A stretch of DNA of 64,000 nucleotides. It comes from JAGVSR01 sp964458265. Lineage in GTDB: Bacteria; Pseudomonadota; Alphaproteobacteria; Rhizobiales; Hyphomicrobiaceae. The stretch is from NCBI GenBank assembly GCA_964458265.1, contig CAYWIF010000002.1:1-64000 (forward strand), read 5' to 3'. This document shows, piece after piece, positions 27,420-34,954 of the stretch (within the stretch, counting starts at the first letter, position 1; each line of letters begins with the position of its first letter). The translations under genes were made by a program, and so were the position numbers. The notes beneath the pieces are model-generated. The model saw nothing but the letters and a program-made list of their open reading frames with translations. It was not told the origin of the DNA and searched no databases.

Positions 27420-27445
27420 GTCATCCCGGCGAAGGCCGGGACCCA
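27420..27445. repeat. Partial interspersed palindromic repeat (WVPAFAGMT type) at the gap edge
   Basis: The bases GTCATCCCGGCGAAGGCCGGG, a palindrome around GGCGAAGGCC, followed by ACCCA and then N. Translated on the minus strand it reads WVPAFAGMT, a peptide that appears as a false translation of a very common extragenic palindromic repeat in proteobacteria. Its presence explains why assembly broke here. Confidence 0.75.
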
Positions 27446-27545
27446 NNNNNNNNNNNNNNNNNNNNNNNNNNNNNNNNNNNNNNNNNNNNNNNNNNNNNNN
27501 NNNNNNNNNNNNNNNNNNNNNNNNNNNNNNNNNNNNNNNNNNNNN
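27446..27545. other. Assembly gap: 100 undetermined bases
   Basis: A run of exactly 100 N, the usual placeholder for a gap of unknown length. It is flanked on the left by a palindromic repeat and on the right, one base later, by the stop codon of ileS. Genes may be missing here; lspA normally follows ileS. Confidence 0.98.
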
Positions 27546-27546
27546 C

Positions 27547-30500
27547 CTAAGCCACCGCCCCATCGATCTCGCGCATGGCTGCCGCATCGCGCGCTGACAG
27601 ATCGGGATAGGCCGGATCGCTGCCGACATCGTTGGTGATCCGCCACGACCGCGCGCACTTGGTACCCTCGGCGCGCTTCGGAACGACGCCGACGCTCTTC
27701 GCATCCGACGCCACCACCGCATCGGCCGGCAGCTTGCCCGCAATCACGTCAATGCCCGAAGTGATGCAAACCTCAGCCATGTCCACGCCTTCAAGCCCGC
27801 TCATCAGATCGGTATCGTCGACGTAAACCACCGGGGCCGCCTCCAGCGACGAGCCGATCCGCTTGGCCGCGCGCTCCAATTCCAATGCCGCCGTTACCGC
27901 CCCCCGCACCTCGCGCACGCGGTCCCACTTCGCAGCCAGATTGGCGTCACGCCACTCGCGCGGGATCTTCGGGAAGCTCGCCAGATGGATCGACGCATCA
28001 TCTCCGGGACGATACAGCGCATACGCCTCCTCCGCCGTGAACGACAGGATCGGCGCCAGCCACTTGAGGATCGTATCGCAAAGCCGGTCCACCACCGTCA
28101 ACGCCGCCCGCCGCTTCACGCTCGACGGCGCCTCGCAATAAAGCGTGTCCTTGCGGATGTCGAAATAGAACGCTGACAGTTCCGTGTTCATGAAGTGCGT
28201 CAGCAGCGCCACGACCTTGCGGAAGTCATACGTCTCGTACGCATGCCGGATATCGTGATCGAGTTCCGCCAACCGGTGCAGCATCAGCCGCTCCAGCTCC
28301 GGCATATCCTCATACGCCACGCCGCGTCCGGCCGGCTCCCCGGCAGGGGAGTCGGACGCGGCATCATCAAAGTGCGCCAGCGCACCGAGCATCCAGCGGA
28401 TGGTATTTCGCAGCTTGCGGTACGTTTCCGAAAACGTCTTCAGGATTTCTGGCCCGATCCTGAGATCGTCCGAGTAGTCCGACGCCGCAACCCACAGCCG
28501 CAGAATATCCGCGCCCGACTTCGCCATCACATCCTGCGGCGCGACGACGTTGCCGAGAGACTTGGACATCTTCTGTCCCTTCTCGTCGAGCACGAAACCA
28601 TGTGTCAGCACGACATCATACGGCGCTTGTCCGCGCGTTCCGCAGCTCTCCAGAAGCGACGACTGAAACCAACCGCGATGCTGATCCGATCCTTCCAAAT
28701 ACATCACGCGATCCTGCCCGCCCTTGACGAGGCTCTTACGCGAAATCCCCTTCAAGCCCGGGAACGCGACAGGGTCTTCCAACGTGAACGCATGCGTCGA
28801 TCCCGAATCGAACCAAACGTCGAGCACGTCGCGCACCTGCTCCCACTTTGCCAGGTCGCCCTTCGGCACCAAACCGTCGAGGAAACGCTCTTTCGCCCCC
28901 TCCTCGAACCAGACATCCGCGCCCTTCTCCGCAAATGCCGTTTCGATGCGCTCAACTAGTGCGGCGGAATGCTTCCAAGTCGCGTTCGGAATGATCTCGT
29001 CGGTCTCCGTGTTGCGGAACACCGTGATCGGCACGCCCCATGCCCGCTGCCGCGATACCACCCAATCCGGCCGCGTCTCGATCATGCCGTTGATGCGGTT
29101 CCGCCCCACCTCCGGCACCCACTGCACGCGCTCAATCTCCTTAAGCGCCGTCTCACGCAGCGTGCGATTCGCGCTCGGCGGCCGGCTCCCCGGAGGGGAG
29201 TCGCCGGGCGCCACATCAAGAGCAATGAACCACTGCGGCGTATTGCGGAAAATCACCGGCTTCTTCGAGCGCCACGAGTGCGGATACTGATGCTTCAATC
29301 GCCCGCGCGCGATGATGTTGCCCGCTTCCGAGAGCGCCTTGATCACCGCATCGTTCGCGTCGCCCTTGTCGCCGTTCTCTTTCAGAACGCGCTTGCCCGT
29401 GAACCCCGGCGCGGCTTTGGTCAAAACCCCATCCGCATCGACCGTGAACGGGATAGTCGTATCTATGCCCCGATCATGCAGCGCCTTCTGGTTCTGCATC
29501 CAAATGATGTAGTCGTCCGCACCATGCCCCGGCGCCGTATGCACAAACCCCGTGCCCGTGTCGTCCGTAACGTGATCGCCGTCGAGCAACGGCACATTGA
29601 AAGTATCATAGCCGATAGACGCGAGTGGATGCTGGCAGAGCGCGTTCTCAAGATCATTCTTGGTGACGTGAATTGGCAGTAGTTTGTAAGCCTCGACCTT
29701 CGCCACCTTCATGACATCGGCCACAAGCTTGTGTGCCACGACAAGCCGATCTCCGACTTTCACCCAGTTCTCCGGCGGAGCCGCAGTGACCTCGAACACC
29801 CCATACGAGATGCGAGAAGAAAATGAGATCGCTCTATTGCCAGGAATTGTCCAAGGAGTTGTCGTCCAGATCACAATGCTGCTGCCAATCAATGGATTCT
29901 TGGGCGGCATTTGTGGTGCAGGTGTTCCTCGCGCCGAAGTTGGAATCAAAAAAGGAATGTCCAACACAGGAAACTTCACCCAAACCATATCGCTCTGATA
30001 GTCCTGGTACTCGACCTCCGCTTCCGCCAGCGCCGTCTTTTCCACGACGCTCCACATCACCGGCTTCGACCCACGATAGAGCAGCCCGTTCTCGGCAAAC
30101 TTCATGATCTCGCGCGAGATGGCGGCCTCGGCCCTAAAGCTCATCGTCGAATAAGGATTGTCCCAATCCCCCACCACGCCGAGCCGCTTGAACTCGTCGC
30201 GCTGCACGGCAAGCCACTTCGCGGCGAACTCCCGGCACTCCTGCCGGAACTCGTTCACCGGAACCTCGTCCTTGTTCCGCCCCTTGGCGCGGTACTGCTC
30301 CTCGATCTTCCACTCGATCGGCAGCCCGTGGCAGTCCCAGCCGGGCACGTAGTTGGAATCAAACCCCAGCATCTGCTGCGACTTCACAACGAGATCCTTC
30401 AGGATCTTGTTCAGTGCATGCCCGATATGGATGTTGCCGTTCGCATACGGAGGCCCGTCGTGCAGCACGAATTTCGGCTTACCCCTAGACTGCTTGCGGA

Positions 30501-30705
30501 TCGCCTCATACAGCCCGATCTCATCCCAGCGCTTGAGCAGCTTCGGCTCCAACTCCGGCAAACCCGCCCGCATCGGAAACTCGGTCTTGGGCAAAAACAG
30601 CGTCGCGCCCCAGTCGCGCCCGCCTTCTTGCGTTGCGCCGGGCGACTCCCCTGCGGGAAGCCGCCCGCCCGGCGCTGAGTCTGCGTTGCCCTTATCCTTG
30701 GCCAT
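27547..30705 (-). CDS. ileS: Isoleucyl-tRNA synthetase with in-frame repeat insertions
   Basis: Class I aminoacyl-tRNA synthetase of 1052 residues, longer than the usual 940-1000. HIGH occurs at residues 93-96 and KMSKS in EKGQKMSKSLGN. The editing domain begins at VIWTTTPWTIPGNRA. The C-terminal zinc finger of E. coli IleS is reduced to KCARSW with Ser and Asp in place of the other Cys, as in related alphaproteobacteria. Three short insertions, near residues 10-25, in ALDVAPGDSPPGSRPPSA, and in AASDSPAGEPAGRG, are each coded by a GC-rich palindrome of 36-42 bp. A fourth insertion (PTSARGTPAPQMPPKN) lies in the editing-domain entry. The reading frame is intact. ribF lies 209 bases upstream on the same strand, as in many genomes. 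Confidence 0.96.
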   Translation of the reverse strand: MAKDKGNADSAPGGRLPAGESPGATQEGGRDWGATLFLPKTEFPMRAGLPELEPKLLKRWDEIGLYEAIRKQSRGKPKFVLHDGPPYANGNIHIGHALNKILKDLVVKSQQMLGFDSNYVPGWDCHGLPIEWKIEEQYRAKGRNKDEVPVNEFRQECREFAAKWLAVQRDEFKRLGVVGDWDNPYSTMSFRAEAAISREIMKFAENGLLYRGSKPVMWSVVEKTALAEAEVEYQDYQSDMVWVKFPVLDIPFLIPTSARGTPAPQMPPKNPLIGSSIVIWTTTPWTIPGNRAISFSSRISYGVFEVTAAPPENWVKVGDRLVVAHKLVADVMKVAKVEAYKLLPIHVTKNDLENALCQHPLASIGYDTFNVPLLDGDHVTDDTGTGFVHTAPGHGADDYIIWMQNQKALHDRGIDTTIPFTVDADGVLTKAAPGFTGKRVLKENGDKGDANDAVIKALSEAGNIIARGRLKHQYPHSWRSKKPVIFRNTPQWFIALDVAPGDSPPGSRPPSANRTLRETALKEIERVQWVPEVGRNRINGMIETRPDWVVSRQRAWGVPITVFRNTETDEIIPNATWKHSAALVERIETAFAEKGADVWFEEGAKERFLDGLVPKGDLAKWEQVRDVLDVWFDSGSTHAFTLEDPVAFPGLKGISRKSLVKGGQDRVMYLEGSDQHRGWFQSSLLESCGTRGQAPYDVVLTHGFVLDEKGQKMSKSLGNVVAPQDVMAKSGADILRLWVAASDYSDDLRIGPEILKTFSETYRKLRNTIRWMLGALAHFDDAASDSPAGEPAGRGVAYEDMPELERLMLHRLAELDHDIRHAYETYDFRKVVALLTHFMNTELSAFYFDIRKDTLYCEAPSSVKRRAALTVVDRLCDTILKWLAPILSFTAEEAYALYRPGDDASIHLASFPKIPREWRDANLAAKWDRVREVRGAVTAALELERAAKRIGSSLEAAPVVYVDDTDLMSGLEGVDMAEVCITSGIDVIAGKLPADAVVASDAKSVGVVPKRAEGTKCARSWRITNDVGSDPAYPDLSARDAAAMREIDGAVA
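28321..28362. repeat. Coding palindrome C inside ileS
   Basis: GCCGCGTCCG (28321-28330) is the exact reverse complement of CGGACGCGGC (28353-28362). Inside, CTCCCC pairs with GGGGAG. The core GGCTCCCCGGCAGGGGAGTC is shared with palindrome B and, in inverse orientation, with palindrome A. It encodes SDSPAGEPAGR in the ileS frame, a stretch absent from typical IleS. Confidence 0.85.
29177..29212. repeat. Coding palindrome B inside ileS
   Basis: An inverted repeat running from GGCGGCCGG to CCGGGCGCC, with CTCCCC-GGA-GGGGAG in the centre. It has the same orientation and core as palindrome C. It encodes APGDSPPGSRPP in the ileS frame, between the conserved QWFIALD and LRETALKEI segments. Confidence 0.85.
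30635..30675. repeat. Coding palindrome A inside ileS
   Basis: GCGCCGGGCG (30635-30644) is the exact reverse complement of CGCCCGGCGC (30666-30675). The centre carries CGACTCCCCTGCGGGAAGCC, the reverse complement of the core seen in palindromes B and C with a C-to-T change and a one-base difference. It encodes APGGRLPAGESPGA close to the N-terminus of IleS. Confidence 0.85.
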
Positions 30706-30782
30706 CGTCCTTACGTCTTTCGCTCGATCATTGATTTGGCCCGCGTTCTAGCAACCGCAGGGCGCCCCGTCACCGCTCACTT

Positions 30783-30805
30783 CCCCTCCCCCTTGCGGGG
30801 AGGGG
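30783..30805. repeat. Intergenic inverted repeat 1 (ribF-ileS)
   Basis: CCCCTCCCC (30783-30791) pairs with GGGGAGGGG (30797-30805) around CTTGC, followed by CAGGGGTGGGGGG. It is in the 209-base region between ribF and ileS and faces a related element at 30878-30909 in the opposite orientation. Confidence 0.8.
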
Positions 30806-30877
30806 CAGGGGTGGGGGGTCAAAACGGAGAGTTGGCAGCATTGGCGACTTCGAAAGGGGCGCTGCCCCTCACCCCCA

Positions 30878-30909
30878 CCCTCTCCCCATCGCCTTCGATG
30901 GGGAGAGGG
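30878..30909. repeat. Intergenic inverted repeat 2 (ribF-ileS)
   Basis: A perfect 14-bp stem, CCCTCTCCCCATCG with CGATGGGGAGAGGG, closed by a CCTT loop, and preceded by CCCCTCACCCCCA. It resembles the reverse complement of the neighbouring repeat 1 and belongs to the C-rich interspersed repeats frequent between alphaproteobacterial genes. It overlaps no gene and starts 6 bases after the ribF stop on that strand. Confidence 0.8.
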
Positions 30910-30914
30910 GGCTC

Positions 30915-31841
30915 TTATGCCCCCTTCAACACATCCCGCACCCGGGCGACATCCGCATCCATCTGCTGAACCAGCGCATCCGTGCTGTCGAATTTCCGGT
31001 CGGCGCGAATGAAATCCACGAACTCCACGTCCACCTCTTTCCCGTAAAGATCGTCCTCGAAGTCGAGTACGAAGACTTCCAGCACCGGCATGCCATCGTC
31101 GAAGGTCGGCCGGGTCCCCAGATAAGCCGCCGCATCGTGCGTTTGGCCGTCCACATGGGCGCGCACCGCATAGATTCCGTGTCCGAGCGCCGTCCCCTTC
31201 GGCATCGGTACATTCGCCGTCGGATAGCCCATTCCCGTGCCGCGCTTCGCACCCCCGATGACGGTGCCCTTCACGCGCCAGCGGCGCCCCAGTTCCTCGG
31301 CCGCCCCTCGCACATCGCCCTGCGCCAGCTTCAATCGGATCGCGGTCGAGGAAAAGACCTCACCACCATCCGCCACCGGCGGCACGACCGTCACCTCGAA
31401 ATCGTACTCGATGCCGGCAAGGATCATGCTCTCCGGACTGCCGCGCCGTTGCCGGCCGTAATAGAAGTCGTAACCCACGACCACGTGGCGCACGTCGAGC
31501 CCCTGGGCGAGCACGTCGTCGACGAACTCGAAATGCTCAAGTTTCGCCAACTCCGCATCGAACGGCACGACGACGACAAAATCGAGCCCAAGTGTCTCGA
31601 ACACCGCGATCTTCTGTTCGATCGGCGTAAGCCTGAAATGGCTTTCCTTGGGATGAAAGAACTCGCGCGGATGCGGTTCGAAGATCATCACGCCGGCCGG
31701 AAGTCCCCGCGCGCGCGCGGCCTTGACCGCCTCGCCGATCAACGCCTGATGCCCGCGGTGCACGCCATCGAAGTTGCCGATCGCAACAACGCCGCCGCGA
31801 ATGTTCGCCGGCAAGTCCTTATAGCCCTGGTGGACGATCAT
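30915..31841 (-). CDS. ribF: Bifunctional riboflavin kinase / FAD synthetase RibF
   Basis: A 308-residue enzyme that phosphorylates riboflavin to FMN and adenylates FMN to FAD. The N-terminal FAD synthetase domain has AIGNFDGVHRGHQALI and FEPHPREFF; the C-terminal kinase domain (from about 185) has GGAKRGTGMGYPTANVPM and VFVLDFEDDLYGKEVDVEF. The start is at 31841 (MIVHQGYKDLP). It lies upstream of ileS in the usual ribF-ileS order, although the two are separated by 209 bases containing two inverted repeats. Confidence 0.95.
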   Translation of the reverse strand: MIVHQGYKDLPANIRGGVVAIGNFDGVHRGHQALIGEAVKAARARGLPAGVMIFEPHPREFFHPKESHFRLTPIEQKIAVFETLGLDFVVVVPFDAELAKLEHFEFVDDVLAQGLDVRHVVVGYDFYYGRQRRGSPESMILAGIEYDFEVTVVPPVADGGEVFSSTAIRLKLAQGDVRGAAEELGRRWRVKGTVIGGAKRGTGMGYPTANVPMPKGTALGHGIYAVRAHVDGQTHDAAAYLGTRPTFDDGMPVLEVFVLDFEDDLYGKEVDVEFVDFIRADRKFDSTDALVQQMDADVARVRDVLKGA

Positions 31842-31896
31842 GGTTTGTGTGCCGAACCTCTAGGGTCCCCAGAACCCGTGGATCGGGCCACCGGCA

Positions 31897-32337
31897 TCAC
31901 GCGGCGGGACGCGCCGGGATCATAAGCACGGCCTCGCCCGTCAGAACAGGCTTGCCGCCGACGCTGCACACGGTTTCGAACCGGGCACGCTTCTTTTCCG
32001 GAACGAGTTCGATGAGCTTCACCGTCGTCACGACGACATCGTCGATCTTCACCGGCGCCTTGAAGTTCAAGGTCTGCGAAATGTAGACCGAGCCGGGACC
32101 GGGCAACTGCATCCCGAACACTGCCGAAATATATCCCGCCGAGAGAATGCCGTGCGCGATGCGTGCTTTGAACGGAGTCTTCGAAGCATATTCGGCATCG
32201 AGATGGATCGGGTTGTAGTCGCCCGAGAGTGCCGCGTAGGCCACGATATCGGCTTCCGAAACCGTTCGCGCCATGGCGGCTTCGAGCCCCACGGCGAGAT
32301 CCTCGAAATAGTACGGACTGCCAGCGGTCGGCATCAT
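31897..32337 (-). CDS. MaoC-like (R)-specific enoyl hydratase domain protein
   Basis: A 146-residue hot-dog-fold protein. The catalytic segment ALSGDYNPIHLDAEYA contains the Asp and His of the hydratase-2 motif (D-x-N-P-x-H), and HGILSAGYISAVFG is the second family signature. It may hydrate enoyl-CoA, but members with different substrates share these features, so specificity is open. The start was set at the tandem ATG at 32334-32337, where the family begins; the frame is open further upstream to 32412. It precedes ribF on the same strand with a 55-base gap. Confidence 0.85.
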   Translation of the reverse strand: MMPTAGSPYYFEDLAVGLEAAMARTVSEADIVAYAALSGDYNPIHLDAEYASKTPFKARIAHGILSAGYISAVFGMQLPGPGSVYISQTLNFKAPVKIDDVVVTTVKLIELVPEKKRARFETVCSVGGKPVLTGEAVLMIPARPAA

Positions 32338-32611
32338 GCGGAAGGGCCCTCGAAATCCAGATTTAGTTCGTCGTTTGGCCCGTGGTTCACCCGGCAAGTC
32401 ACCGGCTGGCAAGGCGCGGGGACACTAACTCTCCCTTTCTCGCGCGGCAACTGTTTGCCCTTGCGGCGAAAATTACCGTTTCGCCGGCCGTTCGCCTCAG
32501 GGTTGCTCTCTGCCCATATTTCAAGCTATAAGGACCAATTCCCTTAACTCTTCAACACGAAGTCGGTTAGCGCGCGGGGCACCAGCGGCGCAAACCAGGA
32601 ACGGAACCATT

Positions 32612-33367
32612 ATGAGCGATCGCAAGCCCCTGATGCCGAAAGCCACCGCCGTTTGGCTGGTGTCCAATACCGCCCTGACCTTCGAGCAGATCGCCGCATT
32701 CTGCGGCTTGCACGTCTTAGAGGTCAAAGGCATCGCCGACGGCGACGTCGCCCAGGGCATTAAGGGTCTCGACCCCGTCACGTCGAACCAGTTGACGCGC
32801 GAGGAGATCGAGCGCGGCGAGAAAAACCCCGACCATGTCCTCCGCCTTTCGGAAATGAAGGTCGATGTGGCGACCTTCTCGACGGCAAAAAAGACACCGC
32901 GTTACACGCCGCTCTCGCGCCGCCACGAGCGCCCCAACGCTGTGATCTGGCTCCTTCGCAACCACCCGGAGCTGAAAGACAGCCAGATCATGCGCCTTGT
33001 CGGCACGACCAAGACGACGATCGGCCAGGTCCGCGACCGCTCGCATTGGAACTCTCCGAACCTCGTGCCGCAAGATCCTGTCACGCTCGGACTGTGCTCT
33101 CAGATTGACCTGGACGCCGAGGTCAAGAAGGGTGCCCGCCGCGTCGAGCGCGAGCGCAAGGAAAACGAGCGCGAAATCGTCAAGGGCGGAACTCTGCTCC
33201 CTGCCGAGGAAACCACCGAACCTGCACGCCCGTCGACCGCTGAAATCGTGACCGTCAAGGAAGAAGCGCCGCGCGAGGAAAGCGAAAAGGAAGAGGCCGC
33301 CCGCGTTTTCGCACGGCTTCAGCAGATGAAAAGCTCCGACACCACGACGGTGGACGGCGACGAATAG
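32612..33367 (+). CDS. trcR: Cell-cycle transcriptional regulator TrcR (DUF1013)
   Basis: A 251-residue protein of the DUF1013 family, restricted to alphaproteobacteria; the Caulobacter member TrcR is linked to cell-cycle transcription. The conserved region spans residues 5-170: LMPKATAVWLVSNTALTFEQIAAFCGLH, IKGLDPVTSNQLTREEIERGE and PNAVIWLLRNHPELKDSQIMRLVGTTKTTI, the last part resembling helix-turn-helix elements. The C-terminal 80 residues are highly charged, probably disordered. GGAAC occurs shortly before the ATG at 32612. The gene is 35 bases before rimO on the same strand. Confidence 0.88.
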   Translation: MSDRKPLMPKATAVWLVSNTALTFEQIAAFCGLHVLEVKGIADGDVAQGIKGLDPVTSNQLTREEIERGEKNPDHVLRLSEMKVDVATFSTAKKTPRYTPLSRRHERPNAVIWLLRNHPELKDSQIMRLVGTTKTTIGQVRDRSHWNSPNLVPQDPVTLGLCSQIDLDAEVKKGARRVERERKENEREIVKGGTLLPAEETTEPARPSTAEIVTVKEEAPREESEKEEAARVFARLQQMKSSDTTTVDGDE

Positions 33368-33402
33368 CGCCGCACGTTACGATTTCTCAGGCGAGCCCCG
33401 CG

Positions 33403-34734
33403 ATGAACGTGAAGCCCACCGCCGCCCGTGCGCCCAAGGTCGGCTTCGTATCGCTCGGTTGCCCGAAGGCGCTCGTCGATAGCGAACGCATCATCACCCG
33501 GCTTCGGTCCGAGGGCTATCAGATTGCGCCCGACTACGATGGCGCGGACGTTGTGGTCGTCAACACGTGCGGCTTCCTCGATAGCGCCAAAGCCGAGAGC
33601 CTCGACGCCATCGGCGAGGCGATGGCCAAGAACGGCCGCGTCATCGTCACCGGCTGCATGGGCGTCGAGGAAGGCCGCATCCGCGCCGCTCATCCAGGTG
33701 TCCTCGCCGTCACCGGACCACACCAGTACGAGCAGGTCGTCACCGCCGTCCATGACGCCGTCCCGCCCCTGCACGACCCATTCGTTGATCTCGTGCCGCC
33801 GGAAGGGCTCCACCTCACGCCGCGCCACTACGCCTATCTGAAGATCTCGGAAGGGTGCAACAACCGCTGCTCCTTCTGCATCATCCCGTCCTTGCGCGGC
33901 GATCTCGCGTCACGACCCGCCAACCACGTGATGACGGAAGCCGAACGCCTCGTGAAAGCCGGCGTAAAGGAACTGCTCGTCATCAGCCAGGATACGAGCG
34001 CCTATGGTCTCGACATCAAATACGCGGAGAGCCCGTGGAAGGGCCAACCTTTGAAGGCCCGCTTCCTGGATCTCTGCAACGCGCTCGGCGATCTGGGTGC
34101 GTGGGTCCGGCTGCACTACGTCTATCCCTACCCGCATGTTGACGGCGTCATTCCTCTCATGGCCGAAGGCAAGATCCTCCCCTACCTCGACATTCCCTTC
34201 CAGCACGCCTCACCCGACGTACTGAAAGCCATGCGTCGCCCGGCGCATCAGGAAAAGACCGCTGCACGCATCGCAGCCTGGCGCAGGGACTGCCCTGACC
34301 TTGCCATTCGTTCCACTTTTATCGTCGGCTTCCCGGGGGAAACGGACGAAGACTTCGATTTCCTGCTGCAATGGCTCAAGGAAGCGCGCATCAACCGCGC
34401 CGGTTGCTTCAAGTACGAACCCGTCGACGGCGCCGCCGCCAACGCGCTTCCCGGTGCCGTGCCTGAAGCGGTGAAAGAGGAACGCTGGCACCGGTTCATG
34501 GCGGCGCAGCAAGATGTCTCTATCGAACTGCTTGCCGAAAGGGTCGGCCGCACGATCCCGGTCCTGATCGACGAAATCGACGACGAAGGAGCCATCGGCC
34601 GCTCGCGGTGGGACGCACCCGAAATCGACGGGGCCGTTTATCTCGATGGCGAAACAGACCTTCGCCCAGGCGACATCGTAGAAGCTCGTATCACGGACTC
34701 CGATGACACCGATCTCGTCGGCGAGCGGGTGTAA
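33403..34734 (+). CDS. rimO: Ribosomal protein S12 methylthiotransferase RimO
   Basis: A radical-SAM enzyme that adds a methylthio group to the conserved Asp of ribosomal protein S12. The 443-residue protein has the UPF0004 domain with three cluster Cys (LGCPKALVDSE, NTCGFLDSA, TGCMGVEEG), the radical-SAM CxxxCxxC in EGCNNRCSFCIIPSLRG, and a C-terminal TRAM domain (about 375-440). All ligands for the two 4Fe-4S clusters are present. It follows trcR closely and probably shares its transcript. Confidence 0.96.
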   Translation: MNVKPTAARAPKVGFVSLGCPKALVDSERIITRLRSEGYQIAPDYDGADVVVVNTCGFLDSAKAESLDAIGEAMAKNGRVIVTGCMGVEEGRIRAAHPGVLAVTGPHQYEQVVTAVHDAVPPLHDPFVDLVPPEGLHLTPRHYAYLKISEGCNNRCSFCIIPSLRGDLASRPANHVMTEAERLVKAGVKELLVISQDTSAYGLDIKYAESPWKGQPLKARFLDLCNALGDLGAWVRLHYVYPYPHVDGVIPLMAEGKILPYLDIPFQHASPDVLKAMRRPAHQEKTAARIAAWRRDCPDLAIRSTFIVGFPGETDEDFDFLLQWLKEARINRAGCFKYEPVDGAAANALPGAVPEAVKEERWHRFMAAQQDVSIELLAERVGRTIPVLIDEIDDEGAIGRSRWDAPEIDGAVYLDGETDLRPGDIVEARITDSDDTDLVGERV

Positions 34735-34954
34735 GCCGTTCTGCGGCCCACCGGCTTTCCTGACGTGCCGCCGCAATCCGCCAATACGACGGTTTCGCGT
34801 CCACAACCGGACATCGGTTTGCAATTCGGCAACACTTCTGCCGCATCGTTCCGGCACCATATACGAATGGATAGCGCCGCTAGGCAGGCCGACGGGCGTC
34901 GGTTAGCGTGCGGTCCAACAGCGTGCGGCTTAACAAGAATTCGGAGCGGGCAAA

